Assembly: GCA_002359075.1 (NCBI GenBank)
Contig: DEQA01000230.1
Span: forward strand, 1,454-10,353
Source: Planococcaceae bacterium UBA3378
Lineage (GTDB): Bacteria > Bacillota > Bacilli > Bacillales_A > Planococcaceae
Reading direction: 5' to 3'
DNA: 8,900 nucleotides
The translations under genes and the position numbers were made by a program. Below the pieces are notes generated by a model. That model ran no database searches and was not told where the DNA came from. It was given only the letters and a program-made list of their open reading frames with translations. Numbering within the stretch: the first letter of the stretch is position 1; every line of letters starts with the position of its first letter. This document shows, piece by piece, positions 1 through 7,195 of this stretch.

Positions 1-843
1 AATAAGCGGGCTATTATTGGCATGGGGACGGTAATTGACAACCACCCTGCGCTGGCAGATGCTATGAATGAAGCCGGCCTTGCCTGTGCAGGATTAAATT
101 TTGAAGGATATGCATACTTTGAGAAAGAACCTGTTGAAGGAAAACATAATATTGCCCCCTACGACTTTATACAATGGGTATTATCCAACCATGAAACCGT
201 GGAAGAAGTGAAGGACGGCATTAAAAATTTGGAACTTGTGGATCGCCCTATCAATGACAAAACACCCGTTTCCATGCTTCACTGGATGATTGCAGACAAG
301 ACAGGCAAATCAATTGTGGTAGAAAAAACAAAAGACCGCCTGACTGTATATGACAATTCCCTCGGAGTGATCACTAACAACCCTACTTTTGATTGGCATG
401 TAACGAATTTAAATGAATATTTGCATCTGACACCGACTTCTCCAAAAGAAGCCAAATGGGGTGAGCATACATTAAAAGCATTAGGCGTTGGAGCTGGAAC
501 ATTAGGTATACCCGGTGATTTTGCTTCAGTTTCCAGATTTGTAAGGATCGCTTATATTCGCTCACATATGCCTAAAATTGAAGGAGATGTACAAGCCATT
601 ACACAGTTTTTCCACATGCTCGATTATGTGAAAATGGTGAAAGGAGGCATCCTTACAGATGAAGGGTTAGAGGATTTTACAACCTATTCTTCCTGTATGG
701 ATCAAGAAAAGGGTATTTATTATTATAGAACTTATGAAAATAATCGGATCAATGCGATTGATTTGCATAAGGAACAGCTAGAGGGGACAAATCTCAAAAT
801 TTTTAAATACGTTACAAACCAGGATATCAACTATCAGAATTAA
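1..843 (+). CDS. bsh: Choloylglycine hydrolase family protein (bile-salt-hydrolase-like Ntn amidase), 5'-truncated by the window edge
   Basis: Linear-amide C-N hydrolase of the choloylglycine / penicillin V acylase family, which cleaves amide bonds of conjugated bile salts, penicillin V or N-acyl amino compounds with an N-terminal Cys nucleophile. The reading frame is open from base 1, so the ATG at 22 is an internal Met (in the family's GMGT segment), not the start. Compared from memory with the Clostridium perfringens enzyme (about 329 residues), the match is gap-free over most of its length and the ends coincide. About 49 N-terminal residues, including catalytic Cys2, Arg18 and Asp21, therefore lie upstream. 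Counting from the Met at 22, active-site residues Asn26 (LNF; equivalent to Asn82), Asn119 (TNNPTF; Asn175) and Arg172 (SRFVR; Arg228) are present. Asn rather than Tyr at position 82 favours bile salt hydrolase over penicillin V acylase. There is no visible secretion signal because the N-terminus is missing. The true substrate is inferred only. Confidence 0.9.
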   Translation, partial: NKRAIIGMGTVIDNHPALADAMNEAGLACAGLNFEGYAYFEKEPVEGKHNIAPYDFIQWVLSNHETVEEVKDGIKNLELVDRPINDKTPVSMLHWMIADKTGKSIVVEKTKDRLTVYDNSLGVITNNPTFDWHVTNLNEYLHLTPTSPKEAKWGEHTLKALGVGAGTLGIPGDFASVSRFVRIAYIRSHMPKIEGDVQAITQFFHMLDYVKMVKGGILTDEGLEDFTTYSSCMDQEKGIYYYRTYENNRINAIDLHKEQLEGTNLKIFKYVTNQDINYQN

Positions 844-927
844 ATTTATTCATGTTGGTGAAAAAGTGAAGCTATAAGCGGATAGCAAAGTTGACTTCGA
901 AGAACCAAAATAAATTTAACAGACAAA

Positions 928-963
928 GACACATCCCGACTCCTATCAGGATGTGTCCTTTTT
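928..963 (+). terminator. Rho-independent terminator after the choloylglycine hydrolase gene
   Basis: A perfect 9-bp stem, GACACATCC (928-936) with GGATGTGTC (949-957), has a 12-nt loop and is followed by CTTTTTATAT. It lies 85 nt after the hydrolase stop. Read on the minus strand the same stem is followed by TTTGTCTGTT, so it may also stop the convergent zinc-ribbon gene. Confidence 0.85.
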
Positions 964-990
964 ATATAGAGCTCTCTAAAGTAAATTTGA

Positions 991-1236
991 CTATTCTTCC
1001 TGTATAAACACTACGTGATCATATCCGCATTCCTTACAGATAAGTAAATGGGGACATATTTGGTCCTTTGCTGTATTTGAATAGCCGTCCCCCATTTTGA
1101 CGGTTTCCGCGTCATTGTAATGGCCATATGGGTCCAGATAATCAGACACTTTCCCCGCATCCTCCAACTTCCTGCTGCAGTTCGGGCAATTTTCATTTAC
1201 CTCTTTCAATGCATTACATAATGAGCATAGTGCCAT
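991..1236 (-). CDS. Small zinc-ribbon-like cysteine-rich protein, 81 aa, function unknown
   Basis: I do not recognise a named family. The 81-residue protein has Cys at 4, 7, 17, 20, 61, 67 and 70: two N-terminal CxxC pairs (CSLC, CPNC) and a C-terminal C-x5-C-x2-C cluster with His63. This looks like one or two treble-clef or zinc-ribbon knuckles separated by an acidic/aromatic linker (DYLDPYGHYND). It has no signal peptide or membrane segment, so it is probably cytosolic. The start is set at ATG 1236 because AAGGAG (1250-1245) is 8 nt upstream; a longer version from GTG at 1245 would overlap its own ribosome binding site. It follows the hydroxylase gene on the same strand after a 157-bp gap with no convincing terminator, so both co-transcription and an own promoter are possible. 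It could be a redox or metal-responsive protein or a small nucleic-acid-binding partner. Confidence 0.75.
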   Translation of the reverse strand: MALCSLCNALKEVNENCPNCSRKLEDAGKVSDYLDPYGHYNDAETVKMGDGYSNTAKDQICPHLLICKECGYDHVVFIQEE

Positions 1237-1332
1237 AGGGATCACTCCTTGCTTTTCGCTCCCCTATCCTGTCCATTTACAGAGCAGGAGCCGGATGTAC
1301 CCTCTGCTTTTTTGCAGAAGTCATCCTCATTT

Positions 1333-1358
1333 TCTCCCTTATTTCCTGTAAATAAAAC
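1333..1358 (-). promoter_or_regulatory. Possible sigma-B-type promoter for the zinc-ribbon gene
   Basis: The minus strand reads GTTTTA (1358-1353), 14 nt, then GGGAGA (1338-1333). This is close to the general-stress sigma-B pattern GTTTAA / GGGWAW. It would give a leader of roughly 90 nt before the ATG at 1236. It is a pattern match only and short motifs of this kind occur by chance. Confidence 0.25.
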
Positions 1359-1393
1359 ACCGTAAGCTATGAAATCTTTTTTCCCCACTTCAG

Positions 1394-2845
1394 TTAGTTC
1401 CCTTTTTCCAGCTTGAGAAAATTACTGACTGTCTTTACATAATCATTTTTTGGATAGGTTTGATAAAGATCTCCCGCTAATTGATTTGGATCACCGAAGA
1501 AGTATCGTTCATACTGCGTTTGTCTTGTGCCAAACGCGCTCATCGTCAAATCCCAGGCAAGCCGGAATATTTTGACCCGTTCCTCTGCCGGCCTGCTCGC
1601 CGCTTGAAGATACTGATCCAGATCTTTTCGGATTGGAGAATGGAATGCTTTTTCTGTCGGTAATGTAATCATCCCGCTGGCACCGATTAATTGAATAATC
1701 TCGGTAAAACGCGGATAGAGCTTCGAAAAAGCCAGACCAGCCACCTTCAACGGAATAATAGCAGGTCTCATTATTCCGCATTCGTCCAGCGCTGCATCGT
1801 TTTCCGCCTTTTCTATGAGAGCCTTTACTGTTTCCAATCCAATAATAATTTCCGCTATTTTATCTTGTATATGCAAATATTCCTTAACATTGATTGTTTG
1901 GACAAGCAGCTCTGCAATACCTAACGTGAATTCCGCCTTCACCATTTGACGTATCAGTGCTTGATGTTTCGCGAAAGGTTGAAATGCGCTATGAAACGAA
2001 AAGTTTCCTGCTGCTTCTGCATTTTTATAATAAAAAACACGCTCCCATGGTATGAGGACACGATCGAAGACAACGATGGAATCCATTTCTTCATATTTTG
2101 AGCTTAACGGATGGTCAAATGAAGACTCTCCCCCGATAAATGTATCCCTGCAAATAAAGCGAAGACCTTTCGTATTGGAAGGAATAGAGAAGGCAAAGGT
2201 CTCTTCTTCCTCAAAAGGAAATCTGCCGCCGCTAAATACCAGCACTTCATCCGTCAAGCCTCCTTGTGTCGCAAGAAGTCTCGCTCCTTTAATAATAATC
2301 CCTTCTTCATTTTCTCCAACGATTTTGGCCGCAATAGGCTCCCCCTCTTTTTCCATGTAGTATTGCGACCTGTTGACTTGAGGCGTGATAAATGTATGGG
2401 TAATGGAAAGATCCTGCTCTCTCGCCAATTCATAAAAGGCCCGGAGACGTTCAGGAAAACAATGCTCTTTCCCCTCAAGAAGAGCTGCCGAAGAGGCAAA
2501 ACTCATCAATACCGTATTCAGATAGTCCGGGCTTCTTCCCATAATTCCCCCTGTATGCCTTGCCCAATGCTCCATCATCTTCCGTCTTTGCAGCAGCTCC
2601 TCTTTTGTTTTTGGCTGTAAATAAGAAATGCCTACACGCTCTCCTGAAACAGGCGATACAAATGTCATTTCGTCTTGTACATCAGGCCGATGCTGCAAAT
2701 CGTATAGAGCTGCCTTCGCCTGAATAATCTTTTTAAAAGCAGGATGTTCAGAAATATTGCCTTCAATTTTTTCCCCGTCAAACCAAACTTCATTATTTAA
2801 ACGATCCAGCCGATCAATGAATTCCTTCCCATGTATAGCGCCCAT
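1394..2845 (-). CDS. hpaB: 4-hydroxyphenylacetate 3-hydroxylase (HpaB) family oxygenase, B. subtilis YoaI-like
   Basis: Large component of a two-component flavin monooxygenase that ortho-hydroxylates a phenolic acid using FADH2 supplied by a separate reductase (HpaC type). The 483-residue length is typical of the Gram-positive/Thermus HpaB group. Visible family signatures: a GRSPDYLN block at 103-110, whose Arg104 and Tyr108 correspond to substrate-carboxylate contacts in the T. thermophilus enzyme; His150 in THTFITPQVNRS (149-160), the flavin/substrate region; KGARLLATQG (186-195); DRVLIPWERVF (261-271); and a C-terminal FGTRQTQYERYFFGDP (438-453). ATG 2845 has AGGAG at 2857-2853, 7 nt upstream. 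No reductase gene is in the window. It is divergent from a transporter gene, suggesting that uptake and oxidation of the same aromatic compound are linked. The substrate is not certain: this family also acts on chlorophenols, tyrosine derivatives and phenol. No clear terminator follows its stop. Confidence 0.9.
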   Translation of the reverse strand: MGAIHGKEFIDRLDRLNNEVWFDGEKIEGNISEHPAFKKIIQAKAALYDLQHRPDVQDEMTFVSPVSGERVGISYLQPKTKEELLQRRKMMEHWARHTGGIMGRSPDYLNTVLMSFASSAALLEGKEHCFPERLRAFYELAREQDLSITHTFITPQVNRSQYYMEKEGEPIAAKIVGENEEGIIIKGARLLATQGGLTDEVLVFSGGRFPFEEEETFAFSIPSNTKGLRFICRDTFIGGESSFDHPLSSKYEEMDSIVVFDRVLIPWERVFYYKNAEAAGNFSFHSAFQPFAKHQALIRQMVKAEFTLGIAELLVQTINVKEYLHIQDKIAEIIIGLETVKALIEKAENDAALDECGIMRPAIIPLKVAGLAFSKLYPRFTEIIQLIGASGMITLPTEKAFHSPIRKDLDQYLQAASRPAEERVKIFRLAWDLTMSAFGTRQTQYERYFFGDPNQLAGDLYQTYPKNDYVKTVSNFLKLEKGN

Positions 2846-2900
2846 TTCTTCACTCCTAAAGAAATTTGTTATTACTTAAAAATATATGCTAAAAAAAGAG

Positions 2901-2910
2901 AGATGCATCT
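2901..2910. promoter_or_regulatory. 10-bp palindrome in the hydroxylase/transporter intergenic region
   Basis: AGATGCATCT is a perfect palindrome 56 bp upstream of the hydroxylase start and 132 bp before the transporter start, flanked by A-rich tracts. Its position between divergent genes makes it a candidate operator, or part of one. A 10-bp palindrome is short and no regulator gene is nearby, so the call is weak. I could not place convincing sigma-A promoters for either gene; a TATATT lies at 2888-2883 on the minus strand but has no good -35 partner. Confidence 0.25.
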
Positions 2911-3042
2911 AAAAAGAATTTTCTGTTTGAGGAGTACCTAGGCTATTTCCCCAAGCAATTAAAAGATTTTTCCAGTCTTTTTAGGCACTCACCATCTATC
3001 TTTTCTCTCCATATCCTAAAATAAAAAGAAAAGAGGAAGCGT

Positions 3043-4434
3043 ATGGGGATTGAATTGATTGCTCTCCATTGGATATATGTACTGTTTATTGTCCTTATCA
3101 TTGGATTTATGATAAAGCGCCTTGATACAACCATTGTGTCGATTTTAGGGATTTTTGTCATTGCCATTGTAACAACAAAAAGCCTGACATCTTCCATCAG
3201 CGGCATTTTCAATAGCTTCATATTCGCGGTCACAGAACTTCTGCCTACTATTTTAATCATTTCCATTATTGTAGCGATGAGCCGGGTCATGACCACAACA
3301 GGCATTAATGAGGTAATGGTTGCTCCTTTTACAAGGATCATTAAAAACCCGACACTCGCCTATTGGACAATAGGTATTTTAATGATGATCATTTCATGGT
3401 TTTTCTGGCCATCGCCTGCTGTAGCGCTCGTAGGAGCTGTCCTCTTGCCCGTCGCCATAAGAGCCGGACTTCCGGCACTCGGAGTGGCTATGGCGATGAA
3501 TCTGTTCGGACACGGAATTGCCCTATCAAGTGACTTTGTCATTCAGGGAGCACCTAAACTGACCGCCGATGCAGCAGGGCTTCCAGTAGGTGACGTAGTA
3601 GCTGCCAGCATACCGCTTGTTATTACGATGGGTGTTGTCACGACTATTGTCGCTTTCATTATGCTGCGGCGGGATATGAAAAGAGGCAGTTTGCCATTAG
3701 TCGGCACACATGACAGTCAAATTGAACATGAAAAAGCAGAAAACTTACTTACACTAAATCAGAGAAAATTTTTCTCCTTCTTTATTCCTGTTGCTTTTTT
3801 ATTAGATGTTGCTGCGATGGCAGCTTTCAATCTGCAGGGCGGAGATGCTACGGCTTTAGTGGGAGGGACCGCTGTATTTATTCTGCTATTGCTATGTATG
3901 GCTGCCCATAAAAAGAAGGGATTGGAGAAGTCAACCAATTATTTGATACAGGGCTTTCAGTTTGGATTTAAAGTATTCGGACCCGTTATTCCGATAGCGG
4001 CCTTCTTTTATCTTGGGGATGCCGGTTTCACTGCCATCATCGGTGATTATTTGCCAAAAACGTCCCATGGCATTGTAAATGACCTTGGCGTTGCTCTGGC
4101 TTCAGTCGTCCCGTTAACAAAGGAAATTGCAGTCGTTACACTGACCGGTGTCGGGGCAATTACGGGATTGGACGGCTCTGGTTTTTCCGGTATCTCACTG
4201 GTCGGCTCCATCGGCAATTTATTTGGAACAGCCATCGGGGAAGGTACCGCTACATTAACGGCGCTTGGCCAAATTGCTGCCATCTGGATCGGCGGCGGAA
4301 CCCTCATTCCTTGGGCGCTTATCCCCGCTGCTGCCATCTGTAATGTCAGCCCGTTTGAGCTTGCCCGCAGAAATCTTGTTCCCGTGGTCATCGGTCTTCT
4401 TGTTACAACCGTTGTTGCTGTATTTTTAATCTGA
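3043..4434 (+). CDS. Polytopic membrane transporter, ion-transporter (GntP/IT superfamily)-like, probable organic anion permease
   Basis: A 463-residue, strongly hydrophobic protein with about 11-13 predicted membrane segments (roughly 10-25, 30-47, 62-80, 103-119, 122-140, 145-165, 186-208, 244-262, 269-287, 306-325, 345-372, 405-435, 444-463). One hydrophilic loop at 209-243 divides it into two halves. Each half has a Gly/Pro-rich, polar hairpin-like segment: NLFGHGIALSSDF (153-165) running into QGAPKLTADAAGLP (168-181), and GNLFGTAIGEGTATLTALGQ (391-410). These resemble the re-entrant substrate-binding loops of ion-transporter superfamily carriers for carboxylates, so cation-coupled uptake of an organic acid is the best inference. 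I cannot assign a precise family. The ATG has GAGGA at 3033-3037, 5 nt upstream. It is divergent from the HpaB-type hydroxylase, making an aromatic acid a reasonable candidate substrate. Confidence 0.8.
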   Translation: MGIELIALHWIYVLFIVLIIGFMIKRLDTTIVSILGIFVIAIVTTKSLTSSISGIFNSFIFAVTELLPTILIISIIVAMSRVMTTTGINEVMVAPFTRIIKNPTLAYWTIGILMMIISWFFWPSPAVALVGAVLLPVAIRAGLPALGVAMAMNLFGHGIALSSDFVIQGAPKLTADAAGLPVGDVVAASIPLVITMGVVTTIVAFIMLRRDMKRGSLPLVGTHDSQIEHEKAENLLTLNQRKFFSFFIPVAFLLDVAAMAAFNLQGGDATALVGGTAVFILLLLCMAAHKKKGLEKSTNYLIQGFQFGFKVFGPVIPIAAFFYLGDAGFTAIIGDYLPKTSHGIVNDLGVALASVVPLTKEIAVVTLTGVGAITGLDGSGFSGISLVGSIGNLFGTAIGEGTATLTALGQIAAIWIGGGTLIPWALIPAAAICNVSPFELARRNLVPVVIGLLVTTVVAVFLI

Positions 4435-4473
4435 GTATAAAAAATTTTTATTTGTCGGTTTGACCGCTATATA

Positions 4474-4514
4474 GGAAAGAAAACAGACGGCTTGCGCCGT
4501 CTGTTTGACTTTCC
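4474..4514. terminator. Bidirectional intrinsic terminator between the transporter and lytH
   Basis: A perfect 11-bp stem, AAACAGACGGC (4481-4491) with GCCGTCTGTTT (4496-4506) and loop TTGC, is extended outward by GGAAAG (4474-4479) pairing with CTTTCC (4509-4514). The + side continues as TTTGACTTTCC and the minus side as TTTTCTTTCC. It can therefore end both the transporter transcript (stop 40 nt upstream) and the convergent lytH transcript. Confidence 0.9.
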
Positions 4515-4534
4515 GTACTGAATTATTACCGCTG

Positions 4535-5530
4535 TCAGTCTTTCTTATTCTTTGTTTGTCTCTCCCACTGTTGGAGTGAAGGGTATGGATCGAATGCCCA
4601 CTCTGTACGGCCGTCAAATTTATAAATACCGTAATGCAGGTGAGGGGGGAATTTCCCTGATGTGCCTTCCTTACCGTAGCCCGAGCTGCCTACTGCTCCG
4701 ATCATCGTCCCTGGCTCTACGACATCCCCTACTTTTAATTCTTTATTATACGATCCAAGATGGGCATAATAATGATATGAGTTATGATTATCCCGTATTC
4801 CGATACGCCAGCCGCCGAAATCGTTCCACCCCATTATTTCTACAATCCCGTAGGACGTAGAAACAACCGGTGTACCATAGCCGGCAAAAAGGTCTGTTCC
4901 TTCATGGCTTCTTCTGCCGCCCCATCCTCTATTGGCGCCCCACGTTCCCCGGTAGCTGTAATGATGTTGTATAGGAATCGGGAATACATGGGCATCAAGA
5001 TCAATGGAATGGTAATGCTTATAAAGAGCGGCAATGGTAGTGATTTGATTGACAACTTTTTCATTTTTATAATAATCCCACAATGCGAGCTTGAAGCCCT
5101 CTTCATCTAAATCATATCGACTAAGATAGCTTGCCATTGCAAATAATATGTCTTCATCGTCATTTGGATTAGCAATGCCGTCATCATTTCCGTCCATACC
5201 CAGTCCCCCGAAATAATTGATATGAAAAGGTGAAGTGTCCTGATCAGTCGGATTTAACGGGCCTACCCAGTCTTCTTCGGAGAACCGGATAGCAATGACC
5301 CCTTCTCCTTTAGGAATGTCGGAACGGACGGATTGGATGTTCCGTTCATATTGATCAATCGCCGCTAAATAATGCCACGGAACAAGAATGTCGCCAAAAT
5401 GGATATAATAAGCCATGCGTTCCTGCAAAATATCTTCCCGGGATGGCTCTTCATTCGCTGCTGCACTACTTGGACTGAAATGAACGTATAACGTAGCTGC
5501 TATCAAAAAGGGAATGAGATATCGACCCAA
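4535..5530 (-). CDS. lytH: LytH-type M23 (LytM) peptidase, sporulation L-Ala-D-Glu endopeptidase, with lysozyme-like N-terminal domain
   Basis: Secreted peptidoglycan hydrolase. In B. subtilis, LytH is sigma-K-dependent and trims cortex stem peptides to single L-Ala. The 331-residue length fits. Residues 1-25 form a signal peptide (hydrophobic core 4-16, Ala-rich cleavage region at SSAAA). Residues ~30-180 resemble a lytic-transglycosylase/lysozyme-like fold: VPWHYLAAIDQYERN (50-64) with Glu62 where such enzymes carry their catalytic Glu, and an EF-hand-like loop DGNDDGIANPND (113-124). The C-terminal M23 domain has zinc ligands His209 and Asp213 (SHEGTD) and His299 of HLH (297-299), plus His257 (YAHL); the catalytic set is complete. 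The start is TTG at 5530: AGGAGGT (5543-5537) is 6 nt upstream and the next Met, at residue 39, would lose the signal peptide. I could not identify a sigma-K promoter by eye. The lytH assignment rests on overall resemblance. Confidence 0.85.
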   Translation of the reverse strand: MGRYLIPFLIAATLYVHFSPSSAAANEEPSREDILQERMAYYIHFGDILVPWHYLAAIDQYERNIQSVRSDIPKGEGVIAIRFSEEDWVGPLNPTDQDTSPFHINYFGGLGMDGNDDGIANPNDDEDILFAMASYLSRYDLDEEGFKLALWDYYKNEKVVNQITTIAALYKHYHSIDLDAHVFPIPIQHHYSYRGTWGANRGWGGRRSHEGTDLFAGYGTPVVSTSYGIVEIMGWNDFGGWRIGIRDNHNSYHYYAHLGSYNKELKVGDVVEPGTMIGAVGSSGYGKEGTSGKFPPHLHYGIYKFDGRTEWAFDPYPSLQQWERQTKNKKD

Positions 5531-5554
5531 AAATAAACCTCCTCTCTTCGCTCC

Positions 5555-5886
5555 TTAGAATAACCGGATTTCAATTTTCCATGAGTTTTGAGGAGTTTTT
5601 ACAATCATGATGTAACGTTTATTATTCCCTTTCATATTGTTGATCGTAAAAACATGATAACCATGCGGATAAATAGGAAGAATTCTTTTCACTGTTTGCC
5701 GATCAATACGAGGCGGTCATTAAATCTTCTGCCGGCTGCATGATTTTTGGCCATTGCGGATTTTATATAAAACAAAATAGCGGACTTGCTACCGGAAATT
5801 TTGTCCTGTACTATTCGAAAAAACTATTTCTTTTCCATATAATTCTTTTTTAATTTGGGCAAGATAGTAATAGCTCTGTCCATATC
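5555..5886 (-). pseudogene. Probable decayed minus-strand gene between the MFS gene and lytH
   Basis: This 408-bp gap has no intact gene. One minus-strand frame reads protein-like sequence in three open segments (5884-5792, 5788-5723, 5716-5558) broken only by TAG at 5791-5789 and TAA-TGA at 5722-5717, and ends at TAA 5557-5555. Segments include SYYYLAQIKKELYGKEIVF at the 5' end and RILPIYPHGYHVFTINNMKG then RYIMIVKTPQNSWKIEIRLF at the 3' end. The middle could instead be read in a second frame (5823-5692, containing RRFNDRLVLIGKQ), meaning two frameshifts rather than stops. No start codon with a good ribosome binding site is seen. I do not recognise the family. Chance reading frames are the alternative: each segment is short, but amino-acid composition and codon use look coding. 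Confidence 0.4.
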
Positions 5887-5888
5887 AT

Positions 5889-5927
5889 AAAAGTCCGCTT
5901 CTCCTTCACAATTGGAGACGGACTTTT
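5889..5927 (-). terminator. Intrinsic terminator after the MFS transporter gene
   Basis: AAAAGTCCG (5889-5897) pairs with CGGACTTTT (5919-5927), and inside it TCTCC (5900-5904) with GGAGA (5914-5918); a 2-nt bulge and a 9-nt loop complete the hairpin. It lies 12 nt past the MFS stop. The minus tail is CTTTTATGAT; the + tail, CTTTTCTCTTTC, is also T-rich, so it may act in both directions. Confidence 0.75.
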
Positions 5928-5938
5928 CTCTTTCATTA

Positions 5939-7117
5939 TTACCGGCCTATTCCGAACTTTTTTGAAGAGGCCATTTTATAAAATATATTTGTACATAAAA
6001 CGGCGAACAATACTCCCGCAATCAGCAGTAAGAAGCTGACTCCTTCTACTGCCTGCAAATAATATCCGCCGAAAATGGGACCGCTTAAGCTTCCCAGACT
6101 GAAAAAAATACCGCAAAGCAGATTTCCTGTTGGCAACAGTTCTTTCGGTGTCAAATCTGCCATATAGGTAATACCGAGCGAAAACAAAGATCCTACGCTC
6201 ATCCCAGCCAGGGCGAGTGATACCGTTACAGCTGTTGCTGAATGCTCGAGCTGACTGCCGATAAAGAAAAGAATAGTCCCGAGAAGAAGCCCGCTAACAA
6301 TCACGTTGCTTCTTCCTATTTTATCTCCCAGCATTCCTAATGGGAGCTGTGTGATAATAGCACCGATTGAAAAGGCAGCCAGTGCAACGGAGACAAACGA
6401 AACACCGTAGTCCATCCGCAGCGCATACACAGGAAACAGGGCATTGAGGGAGGATTCGAGAAATCCATATGTAAATGGCGGCAAAAAGGCAATCCAGCCA
6501 TATTTGAAAGCCAACTGGTACCGGCTCCATCCATTTTTGCTTGCATCGCCTGTCAACGCTTCAGGCTTATCGTTTTTAACAAGGAAGACAAGCGACCATG
6601 CGATAAGACAAAGAGCACTGGAGATGACAAACGGCAGCGCCTCTGAAAATTTAATAAGCTGTACGAAAAGCGGACCTACTGCAAAACCGACACCAAACGA
6701 AAGTCCATAAATGGACATGCTCTTTCCGATATTCCCATTTTTTGCATCTGTTGTAATCCACGTTTGCGTAGAAAAATGCAGGGCATGATCCCCTATGCCG
6801 ATCAGCATGCGTAAGATAAACCAAAAGATAACGCTTTTCCAGAAAGGAAACAGAAAGAGAGAGACAAATACTAGTGCACCGCCTGTAATAATCACGGGTT
6901 TATAGCCATATTTACGCAGCGGCTGCTCGATAAATGGAGAGATTAGCAATGTACCTATGTATATACCTGTCGCATTCAGCCCATTCAATGTGGAAGAGAC
7001 GCCATCCGTTTCAAAAATCACGGAAATTAGCGGCATCAGCATCCCTTGAGAAAAACCGGAGATGGATACAATAATAACTAAAATCCAAAACTTCCGTTGC
7101 TCATAATTCAACATCAT
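5939..7117 (-). CDS. Major facilitator superfamily transporter (12 TM), probable exporter
   Basis: Integral membrane carrier of 392 residues, about the standard 12-helix MFS length, with helices in two groups of six around a hydrophilic central loop at ~181-205. Signatures: GMLGDKIGR (261-269), the MFS motif A between helices 8 and 9; a degenerate copy after helix 2 (62-72); RMLIGIG with Arg103, the motif-B position in helix 4; and YGLSFGVGFAVGPL (137-150), a motif-C-like Gly/Pro helix 5 typical of antiporters. This supports proton-coupled export, as in drug or sugar efflux carriers; the substrate is unknown. The GGAGGAG at 7132-7126 lies 8 nt before ATG 7117; a second ATG follows directly at 7114. 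The gene is preceded by a ~264-nt leader with an internal terminator (7196-7243), so expression is probably controlled by premature termination. It stands alone, with its own terminator downstream. Confidence 0.9.
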   Translation of the reverse strand: MMLNYEQRKFWILVIIVSISGFSQGMLMPLISVIFETDGVSSTLNGLNATGIYIGTLLISPFIEQPLRKYGYKPVIITGGALVFVSLFLFPFWKSVIFWFILRMLIGIGDHALHFSTQTWITTDAKNGNIGKSMSIYGLSFGVGFAVGPLFVQLIKFSEALPFVISSALCLIAWSLVFLVKNDKPEALTGDASKNGWSRYQLAFKYGWIAFLPPFTYGFLESSLNALFPVYALRMDYGVSFVSVALAAFSIGAIITQLPLGMLGDKIGRSNVIVSGLLLGTILFFIGSQLEHSATAVTVSLALAGMSVGSLFSLGITYMADLTPKELLPTGNLLCGIFFSLGSLSGPIFGGYYLQAVEGVSFLLLIAGVLFAVLCTNIFYKMASSKKFGIGR

Positions 7118-7195
7118 GTTCCTAACTCCTCCACTTACTTCGATATCCGTATTATCTTACCATAGGAAGTCTAGCAAGCGGTACTCTTTCCGGCA

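Noticed and set aside
1290..1324. + strand hairpin AGCAG/CTGCT followed by TTTTTT near 1309
   Set aside because: Stem of only about 5-6 bp with a mismatch, and no + strand gene ends upstream after the terminator at 928-963. On the minus strand it has no T-tract, so it does not explain hydroxylase termination.
2943..3341. Minus-strand open frame of 132 codons antisense to the transporter start
   Set aside because: Met/Ile/Val-rich low-complexity translation typical of the antisense of a membrane protein, with no ribosome binding site.
5551..5660. Sigma-K promoter for lytH
   Set aside because: No CATANNNTA-type -10 with a correctly placed AC was found; the closest, CATGATTGTA, lacks the consensus. 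A promoter probably exists but cannot be supported by eye.
7181..7192. GAGTACCGC in the MFS leader resembling part of the T-box AGGGTGGNACCGCG motif
   Set aside because: Only about half of the motif matches, and it lies after rather than before the terminator hairpin, the wrong order for a T-box.
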